64,000 nucleotides of DNA from Epithemia pelagica (Eukaryota > Bacillariophyta > Bacillariophyceae > Surirellales > Surirellaceae), in the NCBI GenBank assembly GCA_946965045.2, contig OX337234.1, positions 1,550,001 to 1,614,000 of the forward strand, read 5' to 3'. Shown here piece after piece: positions 44,076 to 56,200 of this stretch. The number at the start of each line of letters is the position of its first letter. Within the stretch, counting starts at the first letter, position 1. Below the pieces are notes generated by a model. It did no database searches, was not told where the DNA came from, and saw only the letters and a list, made by a program, of their open reading frames with translations. Made by a program: the position numbers and the translations under genes.

Positions 44076-47000
44076 AACACGCAGGATCAAAATTCGGAGC
44101 CCTATAGCACAGTGATTGAGAGTCTTACAAGTGCCCTCCAAAAAATAGATACGCAGCAGAACCAGAATAGTCAGAGATCACTGTCACTTCGGCTTCTGAT
44201 TAGAGCTGGATTCGCTGCCAACAAGAATAATATTGTAGGTGCATCACAAGCATCCTTCTTGACAAGGAATCACTCCAGGTTCCTATTTTCCCACCAGTTT
44301 GCGTATGTTCCTCTATGTGACCTGGTCAAAATTATCACAACGAATTTCGTTGATAGAACTTATGTTCGATCATACAAGGGCAAGCCATATGCTGATTCAT
44401 GGCTTTGCATTACCTATGTCGACCACAAGCTTTATCTGATCTCTGCCCAAAGCTATTCTTTGAACAATATGAGGTAATCAGAGGGTCTTCAAATGGCGAT
44501 GATGAGTTATTTGACTTTGAGGACAATCGACATTTCACTCATCCGGCACAAGTCAATAGACGCGAAGATGGGGAAATTTCCAGATTCCAAGTGATCCGGG
44601 AGCGGAAAATACCACGACTGGCATGGGTCCCTAACCATTGTCTTGTTCTTGATGCCGCAAAATTCGACGGGACAGACATTTTAACCTGTGAGAATATCAC
44701 TGAAGAAATGGAGGACTATGCATTACACATTTTTGCTCTTTGTCACTCCTACATTTGTGTTGATGATTTGAAGTTGAATGATTCCTTTGTCCTGAAACTC
44801 CGACAACTTTTTGAAGCTGGACATTTAGACGACCATGTTCAATATCTTCAAAACATGCAGGATGCAAGGGGCAACTACATGAGAGTCACACCTACCGAGG
44901 ATGACCTTCAAGCGTGTAGCATTCCTTTTCAATATGATGATGAAGATGATGGTATAGACGAGAATACCAAAAAATCAGGAAACGATTTGCCACCTGAGGA
45001 AGAAGAGCAGTTACAAAGTTTGCTGTTACAAGGACAAAAGCTTGACATTTTCCTTTCATTGATTGAAGATGACCTTCAAGCATTTGACCCAACTCAAGGT
45101 GTCAATTCCAATTCCTTTCAAGAAAATTTTGTGCCGTCGTCCATTTCATTCAAAAGCGTTCAGTTGCGAGGAAGCTACAGATGTGGGACAGATCAACTAT
45201 GCAATCTTCCATATCAATATTCAGATCAGGCTACTAGTCCCTTTCTTCCCCTAGATTCGACTGATGCGGTAGATCTTGATGGCAACAATGTTGATGAAGA
45301 TGAACTAAACATCATGGAAATGCCGCCAATTCCAAGTCCCACAGACATTGTTCACGTCCTTTTACAGCGGAATTGTTTGTCGCCAGAAAGATCTATTCAA
45401 GTCATGGCTTCATCAAAACGACTAGCAGAAGCAAATGGATCTGCTCTAAGCATATGTGCATGGGCTGAAAAAACTGGATTAGACAGTGAACAAAGAAGGG
45501 CATTTGAGGTTTTTGCCGGTTCATTCGTTCTTTCATTTTTCAACGACGCAAATGAAACTACCACACCAGGACCCCAGCTCCCACGAACTCGGAATAGAGT
45601 TTTCCTCAAAGAAAAAGTGCGGCTTTTGAAATTGTGCGGTAAGCTCCCAGTGAGGGCGACACAGCAGAGAATGTGTGATATGAATCATAAAAACTTGGTG
45701 TGTTTTCTTCATGGACCTGGTGGGAGTGGTAAATCGGCCGTTCTTGAATTACTACAGCTATATGCACGAGAATATTGCAATCATTTGAATTACGAGTACA
45801 ACAGTGAAACAATTGTGGTAACGGCAATGAGTGGTGTTACCGCAACTCTCATTGGAGAACGTACTACACATTCTGCTGCTCATCTTAACAAGAAAGCGTC
45901 AAAGATTCCATATGAAGACAAGTTCCGTTGGAAGCACACACGTCTCTTGATCGTGGATGAGATCTCTTTCGCCTCGAAATCTGAAATCAAAACACTGGAT
46001 GCTCATGTCAAATTAGTCAAGGACGCACCTTTCAAAGATTATGGCGGGATTGATGTTATCTTCTGTGGAGATATGAGGCAGCTGCAACCAGGCGGAGGAA
46101 AAGTCAAAATTTATGAATGTGAATTTCCTGAGTTCCATGGAATGATCAATTGTTACCTTGAATTGAATGCTATGCATCGATTCTCAAATGATGTCATGTG
46201 GGGAGAATTATTGTGCAGGTTTCACAATGGCAAACTGACTGAAGACGACATGGACACAATAAACACGCGGGTTGTCGATCAAAACGGCTTGTCACTACCA
46301 AATGATATACGGTATGTATCATACAGGAATATAGACAGGGTGTCTATTAATACTGGACTCTTCCTCAAGCATCTACAATCAGCACCTGATCAATCCTATA
46401 TCGAGAACAACTGTGTTCTTGTCCTTTCAAGCTGCTTGAAAATCAAAGAAGGTGATTGCCAATACCGGTCACCATCGAATGCCTGGGAAACGTATCTTTG
46501 GCAAAGCTGTGGGGAAGGGCAGTGCAAACCATCGGGATTTTCAGGTCGGTTTGACCCAGCAATGCTGCTATTCTACAACCGTCCAGTGTTGGTGAATAAC
46601 AACAAAAATGTGGAAAAGATGATTGCAAACGGTACTCGAGCATTTCTTCAGACAATTCATTTGAAGCCCGATGAAACATACACAATGTGCACTGTCGATT
46701 CCATTGCAGTTCCTACTGTAAGAGCTGACCAAATTCTGAAGGTAGAACTCCACTTTGAATCACCTAATGCAACAGGCAACACATTCAAAATTGCACCAAA
46801 AGAACACACCTTCATTGCCGATGTACCCTATCCCCGATCTCTCCAAACTGGGAGTAATCAAGACACCACACAACAACTTCATATGAAGGGACTACAACTT
46901 CCTTTCATTTGCAATAATGCAACAACGGGACACAAGCTTCAAGGAGCTTCGGTACAAACTTTGTTTGTACACACACGGTCAATGGTGGAGAATTGGTCAT

Positions 47001-47095
47001 ATGTGGTTCTCTCCAGGGTAAAAACTATCTCGGGATGGATGGTATCGGGTCCACGGCCTATAGTGCCAGAAAAGAGACTCCTCTATCGAAACTGA
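44076..47095 (+). pseudogene. Helitron PIF1-like helicase portion of RepHel, frameshifted
   Basis: The frame resumes after the Copia insertion (open from 44076), shifts by one base near 44,450, and then runs open to 47095. The helicase has Walker A GPGGSGKSAVLELL at about 45,715, TAMSGVTATLIGERTTHSAA (motif Ia), Walker B LLIVDEISFASKSE, GDMRQLQP (motif III) and, at the end, ATTGHKLQGAS and WSYVVLSRV (motifs V-VI). These are the PIF1/RRM3 superfamily-1 motifs of Helitron helicases, which unwind the strand cut by Rep. About 330 residues between the Rep tyrosine and Walker A are acidic and not recognised. Removing the Copia would still leave the reading frames out of register by one base on each side of the short linking frame. 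Confidence 0.88.
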
Positions 47096-48000
47096 AAGCA
47101 AAGCTTCCATATACTATATGAAAGTCGCTAGGTTTAGGGTTCCTAGCTTAATACGGCCCCGCGGCTTCCACCTAGTTCTTACTTACGGCTAAAGTAACTT
47201 AGTAGGAAAGTTAGGAGCTTTTTTGCACTTTGCCCGAGTTTTTGGTGGTTTTACCTAGTTTCCCCTCTAACTTACTTACTGCTTCTCTAAAACCCTATTA
47301 CCCATTTTTTAAGCTCATTGGTCTGGGGCTATTGCTAGCGGAATTAACCTGGACGGTAGTAGAAGTTTACATGTACATGTAGCTGTTTCAACATCATATC
47401 TAGTCTATGAGTAGAACAAGCCTATGTCAATGCGGGTACAAGTTTACATGTATCTCTTCATAGCAGTATCGATCATGCAGCATCCATCCAACCTTTAGTT
47501 ACCTTTATATCCTAGCTTGTTGCTGACATAGAATGTTTTCACCTGATTGGGTAGACTGTGTGTGGTTGAAAGAGGAAGATACTGCACCTGCCCGTGGAGA
47601 AGGGTAGCATATGGATGGCTAACAGGTGGAAGTATGACAAGGGTTTCTCCTCGCATCATTAGTGTTAGGGTACCAAATATGGATGGCTAACAGGTGGAAG
47701 TATGACAAGGGTTTCTTCTCACATCATTAGGGTTAGGGTACAAAATTGTGATGGGCAGTTTATTCCCCACCCCCCAGACTCATTCATTCTGACGCACGGT
47801 ATTTCTGCAGATAGCAGAACAGAAAACCAAGGAGATGATGTTTTGTTAGTAGTAGCGGGCTAAACTATTTAGCCAATCTTAAATCCTAATCTTTGATGAC
47901 ATTTGAATCTAGCAGACTGGTACTTATTGTTGGTAGTTGCTAGTAGTAGTCGTTAAGCATCTCGATCCAAATGATCAATTCTAACGCTCATTTTTTCTGC
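47096..48000. other. Spacer between the two Helitron copies with two 68-bp tandem repeats
   Basis: No gene is seen. At 47611 and 47679 a 68-bp unit repeats (atggatggctaacaggtgg, agtatgacaagggtttct, catcattag.gttagggta). It is a relative of the repeat family at 28.3 and 31-32.7 kb. The remainder is AT-rich. Confidence 0.55.
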
Positions 48001-50834
48001 TTATCGGTCATCGGAAAGAACCGACCCGAACAAACTGATGTATTCTGATGCACAAGATTAGGGTTCAAAGATTATCTAGTACTGTATGAAAAAGAATCCG
48101 ACCCGAACAAACTGATGTATTCTGACACACAAGATTCCACATCTCGAGAGGAAACAGAACCAACCTGAATCAAAAGTAAGACAGTATTGATATTGATGAA
48201 CCATACATAAATAAAGAAGAATAAGAGAGATGAATTCAGATGGCATTTCTGGATATTCAGAAACCGGCTGATTCTTTGTCATCACTAGGCAGCTTGGAGA
48301 AAGGTGAGGTGACACCAGGTTGTCAGGATGATTCTTCGTTCATGGTACTTGACGAACTTGCCTACCAATGGATGGACTCATAATTTTGGCTTTCCATTGA
48401 TTGTTATTACGCTGGTACGTATTCACTGCGTAAATTTGTTTTTGAAATTTCAGTGAAGATTCCGAACCTAACATTTCTTCATATGCTTCAATCATGTTAC
48501 AATGGACATGTGAACTGCTGATACCTGGTGATCATGTACGGTGTGGTTGTCACTGGAATTTGTCTTATCCCGATGATTTCTAGATCCTCTCCAAAATGAA
48601 TCCTTTCTATTCCAAATGCATATTTATATGCGCTATCCTATCCTTTCCAATTCATCATATCCAATCCAATTCCATTTACAAAAATATATTCATTCCAAAA
48701 CCTATCCTATCCATTACCAATATCCTATGCAATCATTGTCGTCATCAGCCTTGATCTTAATATAACATAATGCTACTTCCTAGTCCTTAATGCTGTGAAC
48801 AACACCGCAAGCGAAAATATCCTAACTTAGATCCAACTCAAGGTGTCAACCCAAATTCCTTTCAAGAAAAGTTTGTGCCGTCCTCCATTTCCTTCGAAAA
48901 AATTCAGGTGCAAGGAAGCTACGGATGTGGGACAGATCGATTGTGCAATCTTCCATATCATTATTCAGATCACGCTACTCCATTTCTTACAATACATTCA
49001 CTGGACATGGTAGAAGTCAACAACAATGTTGATGATGAAGAACTCAACATGGAAATGCCGCCCATTCCAACGGCGTCAGACATCATCCACGTCCTCTTGG
49101 AACGGAATTGCTTGTTACCAGACAGATCTATTCAAGTCATGGCTTCATCAAGAAGATTGCCAGAAGCCAATGGATCTGCTTTAAGCATGCGTAAATGGGC
49201 TGAAAATACAGGATTAGACAGTGAACAAAGAAGGGCATTTGAGGTGTTTGCCAGTTCGTTTGTTCTTTCCTTTTGCAATGACGCAAATGGATCAACCACG
49301 CCGGGAGTCCATCTGGCAAGAACTCGAAACAGAAGTTTCCTTAAGGAAAAACTGAAGCTTTTGAAATTGTGGTAAACTCCCTGTTAGGGCAACACAGCAG
49401 AGAATGTGTGATTTGAAGCACAAAAACTTGTTATGTTTTCTTCATGGGCCTGGTGGGAGCGGTAAATCGGCAGTACTGGAATTGCTGCAACTGTATGCAA
49501 GAGAATATTGTGATCACCTGAATTACGACTACAACAGTGAAACGATAGTGGTTACGGCAATGAGTGGTGTTGCCGCTACTCTCATTGGCGGACGTACTAC
49601 ACATTCTGCTGCTCATCTTAACAAGAAAGCGTCAAAGATTCCATATGAAGACAAGTTCCGTTGGAAGCACACACATCTCTTGATCGTGGATGAGATCTCT
49701 TTTGCCTCGAAATCTGAAATACAAATACTCGATGCTCATGTCAAATTACTCAAGGATGCACCTTTCAAAGACTATGGCGGGATTGACGTCATATTCTTTG
49801 GAGACATGAGGCAACTTTAACCCGGCCAAGGACAAGTCAAACTTTACAAATGTGAATTTCCTGAATTCCATGCAATGGTCAATTGCTACCTGGAATTAAA
49901 TGGTATGCATCAATTTTCAAACGATGTCACGTGGGGAGAATTATTGCGCAGGCTTCGAAATGGTACATTGACCGAAGATGACATTGACACAATAAACACA
50001 CGAGTAGTCGATGAAAACGGCTTGTCACTACCACATGACATACGATATGCATCATACAGGAATATAGACAGGTTGTCTATTAATACTGGACTCTTCCTCA
50101 AGCACCTGCAATCGGCACCAGATGAGTCCTATATCAAGAACAATTGTGTTCTCATTCTTTCCAGTTCTTTGAAAATCATACATGGTGATTGCCAATACCG
50201 ATCACCATCAAATGGTTGGGAGACCTATTTTTGGGAAAACTGTGGAGAGGGACAGTGTAAACCATCAGGATTTTCAGGTCGATTTGATCCAGCAATGTTA
50301 GTATTCTACAACCGTCCAGTATTGGTGAATACCAACGAAAATGTTGAAAAGATGATTGCAAATGGTACTCGGGCATTTATTGAATCCATTCATTTGAAGC
50401 CCGATGAAACATACACGATGTGCACTATTGATGACTTTCAAGTTCCTACTGTGAGAGCTGGCCAAATTCTAAACGTGAAACTTCGCTTTGAATCACCCAA
50501 TGCATTCAGCAGTACATTTGAAATTGCACCAAAAGAGCACAGTTTCATTGCAGAAGTACCCTATCCCGGGTCTCTCCAATCTGGTAGTGACAACAATACC
50601 ACACAGTCTCTTCATATGAAGGGACTACAACTTCCTTTCATTTGCAATAATGCAACAACGGGACACAAGCTTCAAGGAGCTTCTGTACAAACTTTATTTG
50701 TACACACATGTTCAATGGTGGGGAATTGGTCGTATGTTGTTCTCTCCAAGGTGAAAACTATCTCGGGATTATTTCTAGGAAAACCATTGGAGAAACGATT
50801 CCTCAAAGTTCTCAATGCTATTCCCGACGTCTAA
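48000..50834 (+). mobile_element. Helitron copy B, internally deleted derivative
   Basis: The 5' region matches copy A (34.0-34.8 kb). Then, instead of the Rep gene, the DNA passes from the neighbourhood of the copy A start codon (gctacttcctagtcc) directly to a short Rep piece (gaacaaca, cgcaagcgaaaatatcctaa at about 48,800; copy A about 36,845-36,880). It then passes straight to the helicase linker (ccaactcaaggtgtcaa at about 48,833; copy A about 45,091). Two deletions, of about 2.0 kb and about 1.6 kb of RepHel sequence not counting the Copia, explain the layout. The HUH and tyrosine motifs are absent. Confidence 0.78.
48833..50834 (+). pseudogene. Helitron helicase copy B, one frameshift and one nonsense codon
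   Basis: The three open pieces (48875-49375, 49404-49820, 49875-50834) are closely similar to copy A. A two-base loss near 49,372 (copy A ttgtgcggtaag, here ttgtggtaaa) changes frame. A TAA at 49818-49820 stands where copy A has CAA, in the Gln of motif III (GDMRQL). All helicase motifs are still readable: GPGGSGKSAVLELL, TAMSGVAATLIGG, LLIVDEISFAS, ATTGHKLQGAS and WSYVVLSKV. The C-terminus (GLFLGKPLEKRFLKVL) differs from that of copy A. The copy cannot make a full helicase but is recent enough for nearly every codon to be aligned. Confidence 0.85.
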
Positions 50835-51590
50835 GGAGGTTTTTTGAAGATAAGTGACTGGAATTCCACCAACAGGCGCGTGACACACGCCCAATAGGCG
50901 CGTGTAGCACCCCCAGAACACGGATCACGCGCATTTGGCGCGTACAAAGCGCGTGGCGCTCCAGATTGCGCGTGAATGCGCGTGAAACGTGTAGACAACG
51001 CGTGAAACGTGTTGACACCCGCGTGAGCATGTTTATTGTATGTGGAAACGCGTGCACAGAGCCTAACCTTTGCCTAGATACCTAACTACTAGCTACACAT
51101 ATAACACCTAGTATTCCAGTCGCACGTAAACTCCAAAAGCGACCCACAAATTTCTCCTCCACCACCCAATCACGTCACAGTGACATACGAAGAACAATGG
51201 ACACAAAATCACAGAAGAATGCTGAAAATTAGATTTTCCTCACACAACAACCACACAAAAGATATACTCTCCCACTTTTGTGATCACTTTTTTACGATAG
51301 AGTCATAGAGTGCCTCATCCAACTCACACCAACCCCCAACGCCCCAAAAAACACACAGCAGCAGCAACAACAACAACAACAACAACACAACAGCAACAAC
51401 AACAACAACAACAGCTACAACAAACAGGCGAACACAAAGAGAATCATTTCCTTTTTCAAATTGGAAAGGTGCTAGGTAAGCCAAGTCGACAAGACAACAG
51501 TGAGAGTTCGTTTTGTCGTTTTCCTATATGCCCACTAATCATTTTCTTCTGTTTCCATGAAAACCCAACCATGTGATCGCTGTTTGGCAA
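50835..51590. other. Spacer with a GCGCGT-rich cluster and a CAA/CAG microsatellite
   Basis: Between about 50,875 and 51,060 the hexamers gcgcgt or acgcgt occur about ten times, with phrases such as gcgcgtgaatgcgcgtgaaa. At 51356-51425 there is a (cag)n/(caa)n trinucleotide run. No gene is supported; frames through the microsatellite are low complexity. Confidence 0.55.
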
Positions 51591-53130
51591 CTATTTCTTC
51601 CCTCCTATCATCCCACAAGACAATTTTCAACGCTCTGAACGACTGGATTGGTGGTTCTGTTTGAAAAAGGGCAAAGACACCAAGTTGGTGCACCCATTTC
51701 ATTCTCCCATCAATTTCCATCGACCAAAACTGGTTGGATTGCTGGATTGCCGCTGCTTCTTCCCTCCTATTATCCCATAAGACCATTTTCAACCATCTGA
51801 ACGGTCGGATTGGTGAGGATTCTATTGAACAAAGGGCATAAGACACCAAGTTGGTGCACCCACTTCCTTCACCCCTCCATTTCCATCGACCAAGACCCTG
51901 TTGGATTGCTGTGTTGCTACTCCTTCTCAATTGGAACAAGGGCCGAGACACCAAGTTGGTGCACCCATTTCCTTCACCCCTCCATTTCCGTCGACCAAGA
52001 CCCTGTTGGATTGCTGTGTTGCTACTCCTTCTCGATTGGAACAAGGGCCGAGACACCAAGTTGGTGCACCCATTTCCTTCACCCCTCCATTTCCATCGAC
52101 CAAGACCCCGTTGGATTGCTGTGTTGCTACTCCTTCTCGATTGGAACAAGGGCCGAGACACCAAGTTGGTGCACCCATTTCCTTCACCCCTCCATTTCCA
52201 TCGACCAAGACCCTGTTGGATTGCTGTGTTGCTACTCCTTCCCGATTGGAACAAGGGCTGAGACACCAAGTTGGTGCACCCATTTCCTTCACCCCTCCAT
52301 CTCCATCGACCGAGACCGTGTTGGATTGCCGTGTTGCTACTCCTTCCCGATTTGAACAAGGGCCGAGCCACCAAGTTGGTGCACCCATTTCCTTCACCCC
52401 TCCATCTCCATCGACCAAGACCCTGTTGGATTGCTGTATTGCCACTCCTTCTCGATTGGAACAAGGATCAAGACACCAAGTTGGTGCACCCAATTTTCAC
52501 TCCTCCATCTCCACCGACCAAGACCTTGTTGGATTGCTGTGTTGCTACTCCTTCCCGATTGGAACAAGGGCCGAGACACCAAGTTGGTGCACCCATTTCC
52601 TTCACCCCTCCATCTCCATCGACCGAGACCGTGTTGGATTGCCGTGTTGCTACTCCTTCCCGATTTGAACAAGGGCCGAGCCACCAAGTTGGTGCACCCA
52701 TTTCCTTCACCCCTCCATCTCCATCGACCAAGACCCTGTTGGATTGCTGTATTGCCACTCCTTCTCGATTGGAACAAGGATCAAGACACCAAGTTGGTGC
52801 ACCCAATTTTCACTCCTCCATCTCCACCGACCAAGACCTTGTTGGATTGCTGTGTTGCTACTCCTTCCCGATTGGAACAAGGGCCGAGACACCAAGTTGG
52901 TGCACCCCTCTCCTTCCCTCCTTCATCTACATCAACCAAGAAGACCCCATTGGATTGCTGTATCTTGATTGGTGGTTCTGTTGAAGGGCCGAGCCACCAA
53001 GTTGGTGCACCCATTTCCTTCACCCCTCCATCTCCATCGACCAAGACCCTATTGGATTGTTGTATTTGCTACTGATTCTTGACTGGAAGGACCGAGACAT
53101 CAAGTTGGTACACCCATTTCCTTCAATCCT
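51590..53130. repeat. Minisatellite, 105-bp unit, about 14 copies
   Basis: The phrase accaagttggtgcaccc begins repeatedly at 105-bp spacing; the cacc anchor is at 51844, 51949, 52054, 52159, 52264, 52369, 52474, 52577, 52682, 52787, 52890 and 52995. Two longer left-edge units (about 155 bp) precede them, with an anchor at 51689, and a weaker copy lies near 53,098. Each unit holds the palindrome ggtgcacc. Units at 52264, 52369 and 52474 recur as a block 313 bp later, so three-unit blocks have been duplicated. Because 105 is divisible by three and the unit lacks stops, open frames exist on both strands (up to 309 codons on -). I treat these as by-products. Confidence 0.92.
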
Positions 53131-53269
53131 CCATCCCTATTGACCAAGACCCTCCAGGGTTTCCATCACGCAAGCTTGAGAAACGGTAGTATCAAGTTGC
53201 ATCGGAACCCTGCATCGAAAGAAAATTTCTCCTTGTTTCTTCCCCAAGCTGATTGAATCGCACGTTAAT

Positions 53270-56200
53270 ATGGCTGATTCGGTAGAAGATTCCGATCAAT
53301 ATTTCCCAGACTTGATATGTTATGAATACACAATCGAGTGGTATCGTTCTGTTTATTCCAACACTGATAATTGGACAGATTTCTCCACTACATATGGAGG
53401 TGAAACCATATTCGTATCCCTCTTGCGCTGTGGATCAAGTATTTTCAGTGATATCGCCTCGCATGCTGCTGTTTGTTTCCCGAAGATACTGAGACTTGTA
53501 GAGACGATCGAAGAACAACAAGAGGGAAACAAGAGTGACGGAGCTGGTAGTTTTATTTCACCAGGAATCGACCTATTCGAACAAACTCTATATGGAGACG
53601 CACTTCGTCTGTGGGACAAGGAATTCCCGTGCACGACAAGATCAAAGTCGAGCGCAAGCTTTACTCGATCCCTCAAGGTGTTTCTTGGAGCCCATCCTAT
53701 GCTCGCTGATATTGTCCTCAACTCGTATTCGGTGGAGAGACGGCTTAATGTCGTGGCTGCAAAAATATTGGACTACATGACCTCTGATAGATCAAAGTTT
53801 CCGAAAGACAGAACAATACCAGTCCGAGAAATGGTTTGGAGCGTTCAACATATGGCAGCTGTCTATCGGGTATTGGAATCTGACTCCTATGAAATGGAAG
53901 GAGTCGATGTTGAAAAAGCATTAGCCCTTACACTTCCTGATTGCTGGTTTCGTCCTTATTTTGACATACCAAGAGCTGCTAAGTATCCCGCAAACGACTA
54001 TTCCAATTTGGCGGTTCTAATTTCATATTACCAGACGACGGAACGGGAATACGCTACAAAGACGAAGGAGTATCAGAAGGGGCGACATGAACAACGATCT
54101 CAAGACAGGAAACGCCGTAAACAAGCGTCAGACAGTAAATGTGATCTTGCAACAATTTCTACCATTTTCACTGTTTCAAATAACGAGAGCAAATCACCAT
54201 CTCAGTCTCTGTCAGCGACCGAGGAGGATCGGAGTTCCATTTTCGATACTCTTGCATTGAAAAAGAAACCACAAAAAGGAAAACAAGACGACAAAAAATC
54301 TTCCTCTCAATCGAAGGTGGGTCTGTTGGAAAGTAAATCACATGTTGACCATGGTAGCGACAAACCTAAAGGAATACCAAAGAAACCACCTCCTCTCAAG
54401 AATAAACCTGGTCCATCAGACGACCTTGCTTCTTTCACTAACGACCGTTTGATTCATATGGCTAACTGGTCCCTCAAACAGTCGATGTCAGCGATCAATG
54501 AAGCTTGGGATCTCTGTAAAGAAAGTGCCGTTAGACGTAAGGGAAGCATCCATGAAGTTGTTTTGCGATTTGTCTGTACCTGTGCTTGCTGTTCCAACAA
54601 GAATGGTTCTCTACAACATGACAATGGGAAAATGGACGTCCTTTTTGTCCCACATCGCCAGTACAGACGAAACCTTTTGCTACGGACGAATACTCAAGAG
54701 ACGACTAAGTTTAAGGGGATCCCTCCCCTCATATTCAGGTTGATGCTTGTGCTGGTGGTTCATAAATGGCACAACAAGTCCGTTTCCTTTGAGCAAATCG
54801 ACGAAGATAGTCTGAGAATGGACACAACGACTGCAATGGATTTGAGTTCGTCGTCTTCCGATACTACATTGGTCGTCGTCACTACCAAGTATGAAGCTTT
54901 TGATCCCGTCTTAATCCTCGTACAAGCACATCAAAGAGAAGTGTTGATATTCGATCCATTATCGACAAGGGATATTCGCTCGTGGAGGCCTACAGTGATT
55001 CGATGTCTACGGAAACTAAGGCTATTGGACGACGATAAGAAAATCCAATCATTCTTGAGCGTTGATATAAAGGAAGAGCTCGTTGGATGTGACTGGAGAT
55101 TCATTTATAAGAAGTATCCGAATCCGGTGGCACCAAGTGCGTGTCCGCTTCCCCAAGTATCAATAATATGTGTGATCGACGAGATCCTGTCAAAGGCGTC
55201 CCCTAATATGTCCTGTGATCAGATGATGGGGAAATGGGCTCAAGAATTGCCATCGTGTAGGCGAGAATGTCACAAGGCCTGCAATCATATCGTGAGTACG
55301 GCTATCAATAGAGCGAAACGTGATTCGACTCTGCGTGTATGTTTCAAGGACGTCAATGACGATACACGTCCAAGGATCAAACGCAGTCGCCGGTTTATAA
55401 TGGAAGGGAAAGATCGAGGGGAGGTAATGGAAGATGTGCTGGATTCCGACGATGAACGATTCGAGGACATTAAAGTGATACAAGAGATTACAGGAGCGGA
55501 CAAGGCGCTCGAACGACTTCGCGAAGATCGGCGATTTTTGGATCTGGTACGAACATTGAACAATGAAGATCAGAAAGAGGCACTCTGTTCCACTTGTGGG
55601 ACCTCATTGCTTAAAAAGGATCTGGATAGAAGTCGGACCTGTTCTATCGTGAGTTGGACAAGGCAAGAAACCTCCAACTGTCCTCATTATCATTGTCCAA
55701 CATGTACTTTCATCCGGAATTCGGTGAAGAATCGATTTTGTTCCATATGTGGTCATAGTCATGCTGAGCTAATACCACACGATCTACAAGAGACAGAATT
55801 AATCGCGAAGAAAGACAAGACAATCGTCCTAGACAAATATGATGAAGACTCCGAACAATATTGTGCCATATGCCATGGACAGCGTCCTAACGACTGTCGG
55901 ATCGAGAGATGCGGGCACAAGTTTTGTCGGGTGTGTCTTGGTCATGTCCTTACCACCGAAAAACAAGTTCCTATGGGGAAACAGAAATCGACACCTCCTG
56001 AAATGAACGAGAGTTGCCCCTTGTGCAACGGAGATATTGCTTCGATTACGTACACCAATGCACATGATGGTTCAGTTGAAGAAGTTGGTGTGTCAAAAGA
56101 GGAACATCGTGGTCTCTACAGACCGGTCCCTGTATTTCCAGAGACAGCATGGGGTCGTGTACCGTTGGAAACTCTGCGTTTCATGAGTAAAGAACAACAA

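Larger units (their letters stand above)
33990..47095 (+). mobile_element. Helitron (Rep-helicase rolling-circle transposon), copy A, split by a Copia element
   Basis: The element is defined by a Rep frame (34826-37525) and a PIF1-type helicase frame (44076-47095), separated by a complete LTR retrotransposon. The left limit given is where similarity with the second copy begins, and the right limit is the helicase stop codon. True Helitron ends (5' TC, 3' CTRR with hairpin) were not identified. Two single-base frame changes lie on the two sides of the Copia insertion, so this copy is not expected to make full-length protein even without the insertion. Confidence 0.8.

Noticed and set aside
51535-52984. 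Long repeat-protein frames on both strands of the 105-bp minisatellite
   Set aside because: The unit length is divisible by three and has few stops, so such frames arise automatically. No start, signal or end structure distinguishes one strand.
54800-55210. A Ulp1-like (C48) cysteine protease domain in the large RING protein
   Set aside because: The EVLIFDPLS step recalls that family, but no catalytic His-Trp, Asp and Cys in the right order could be identified.
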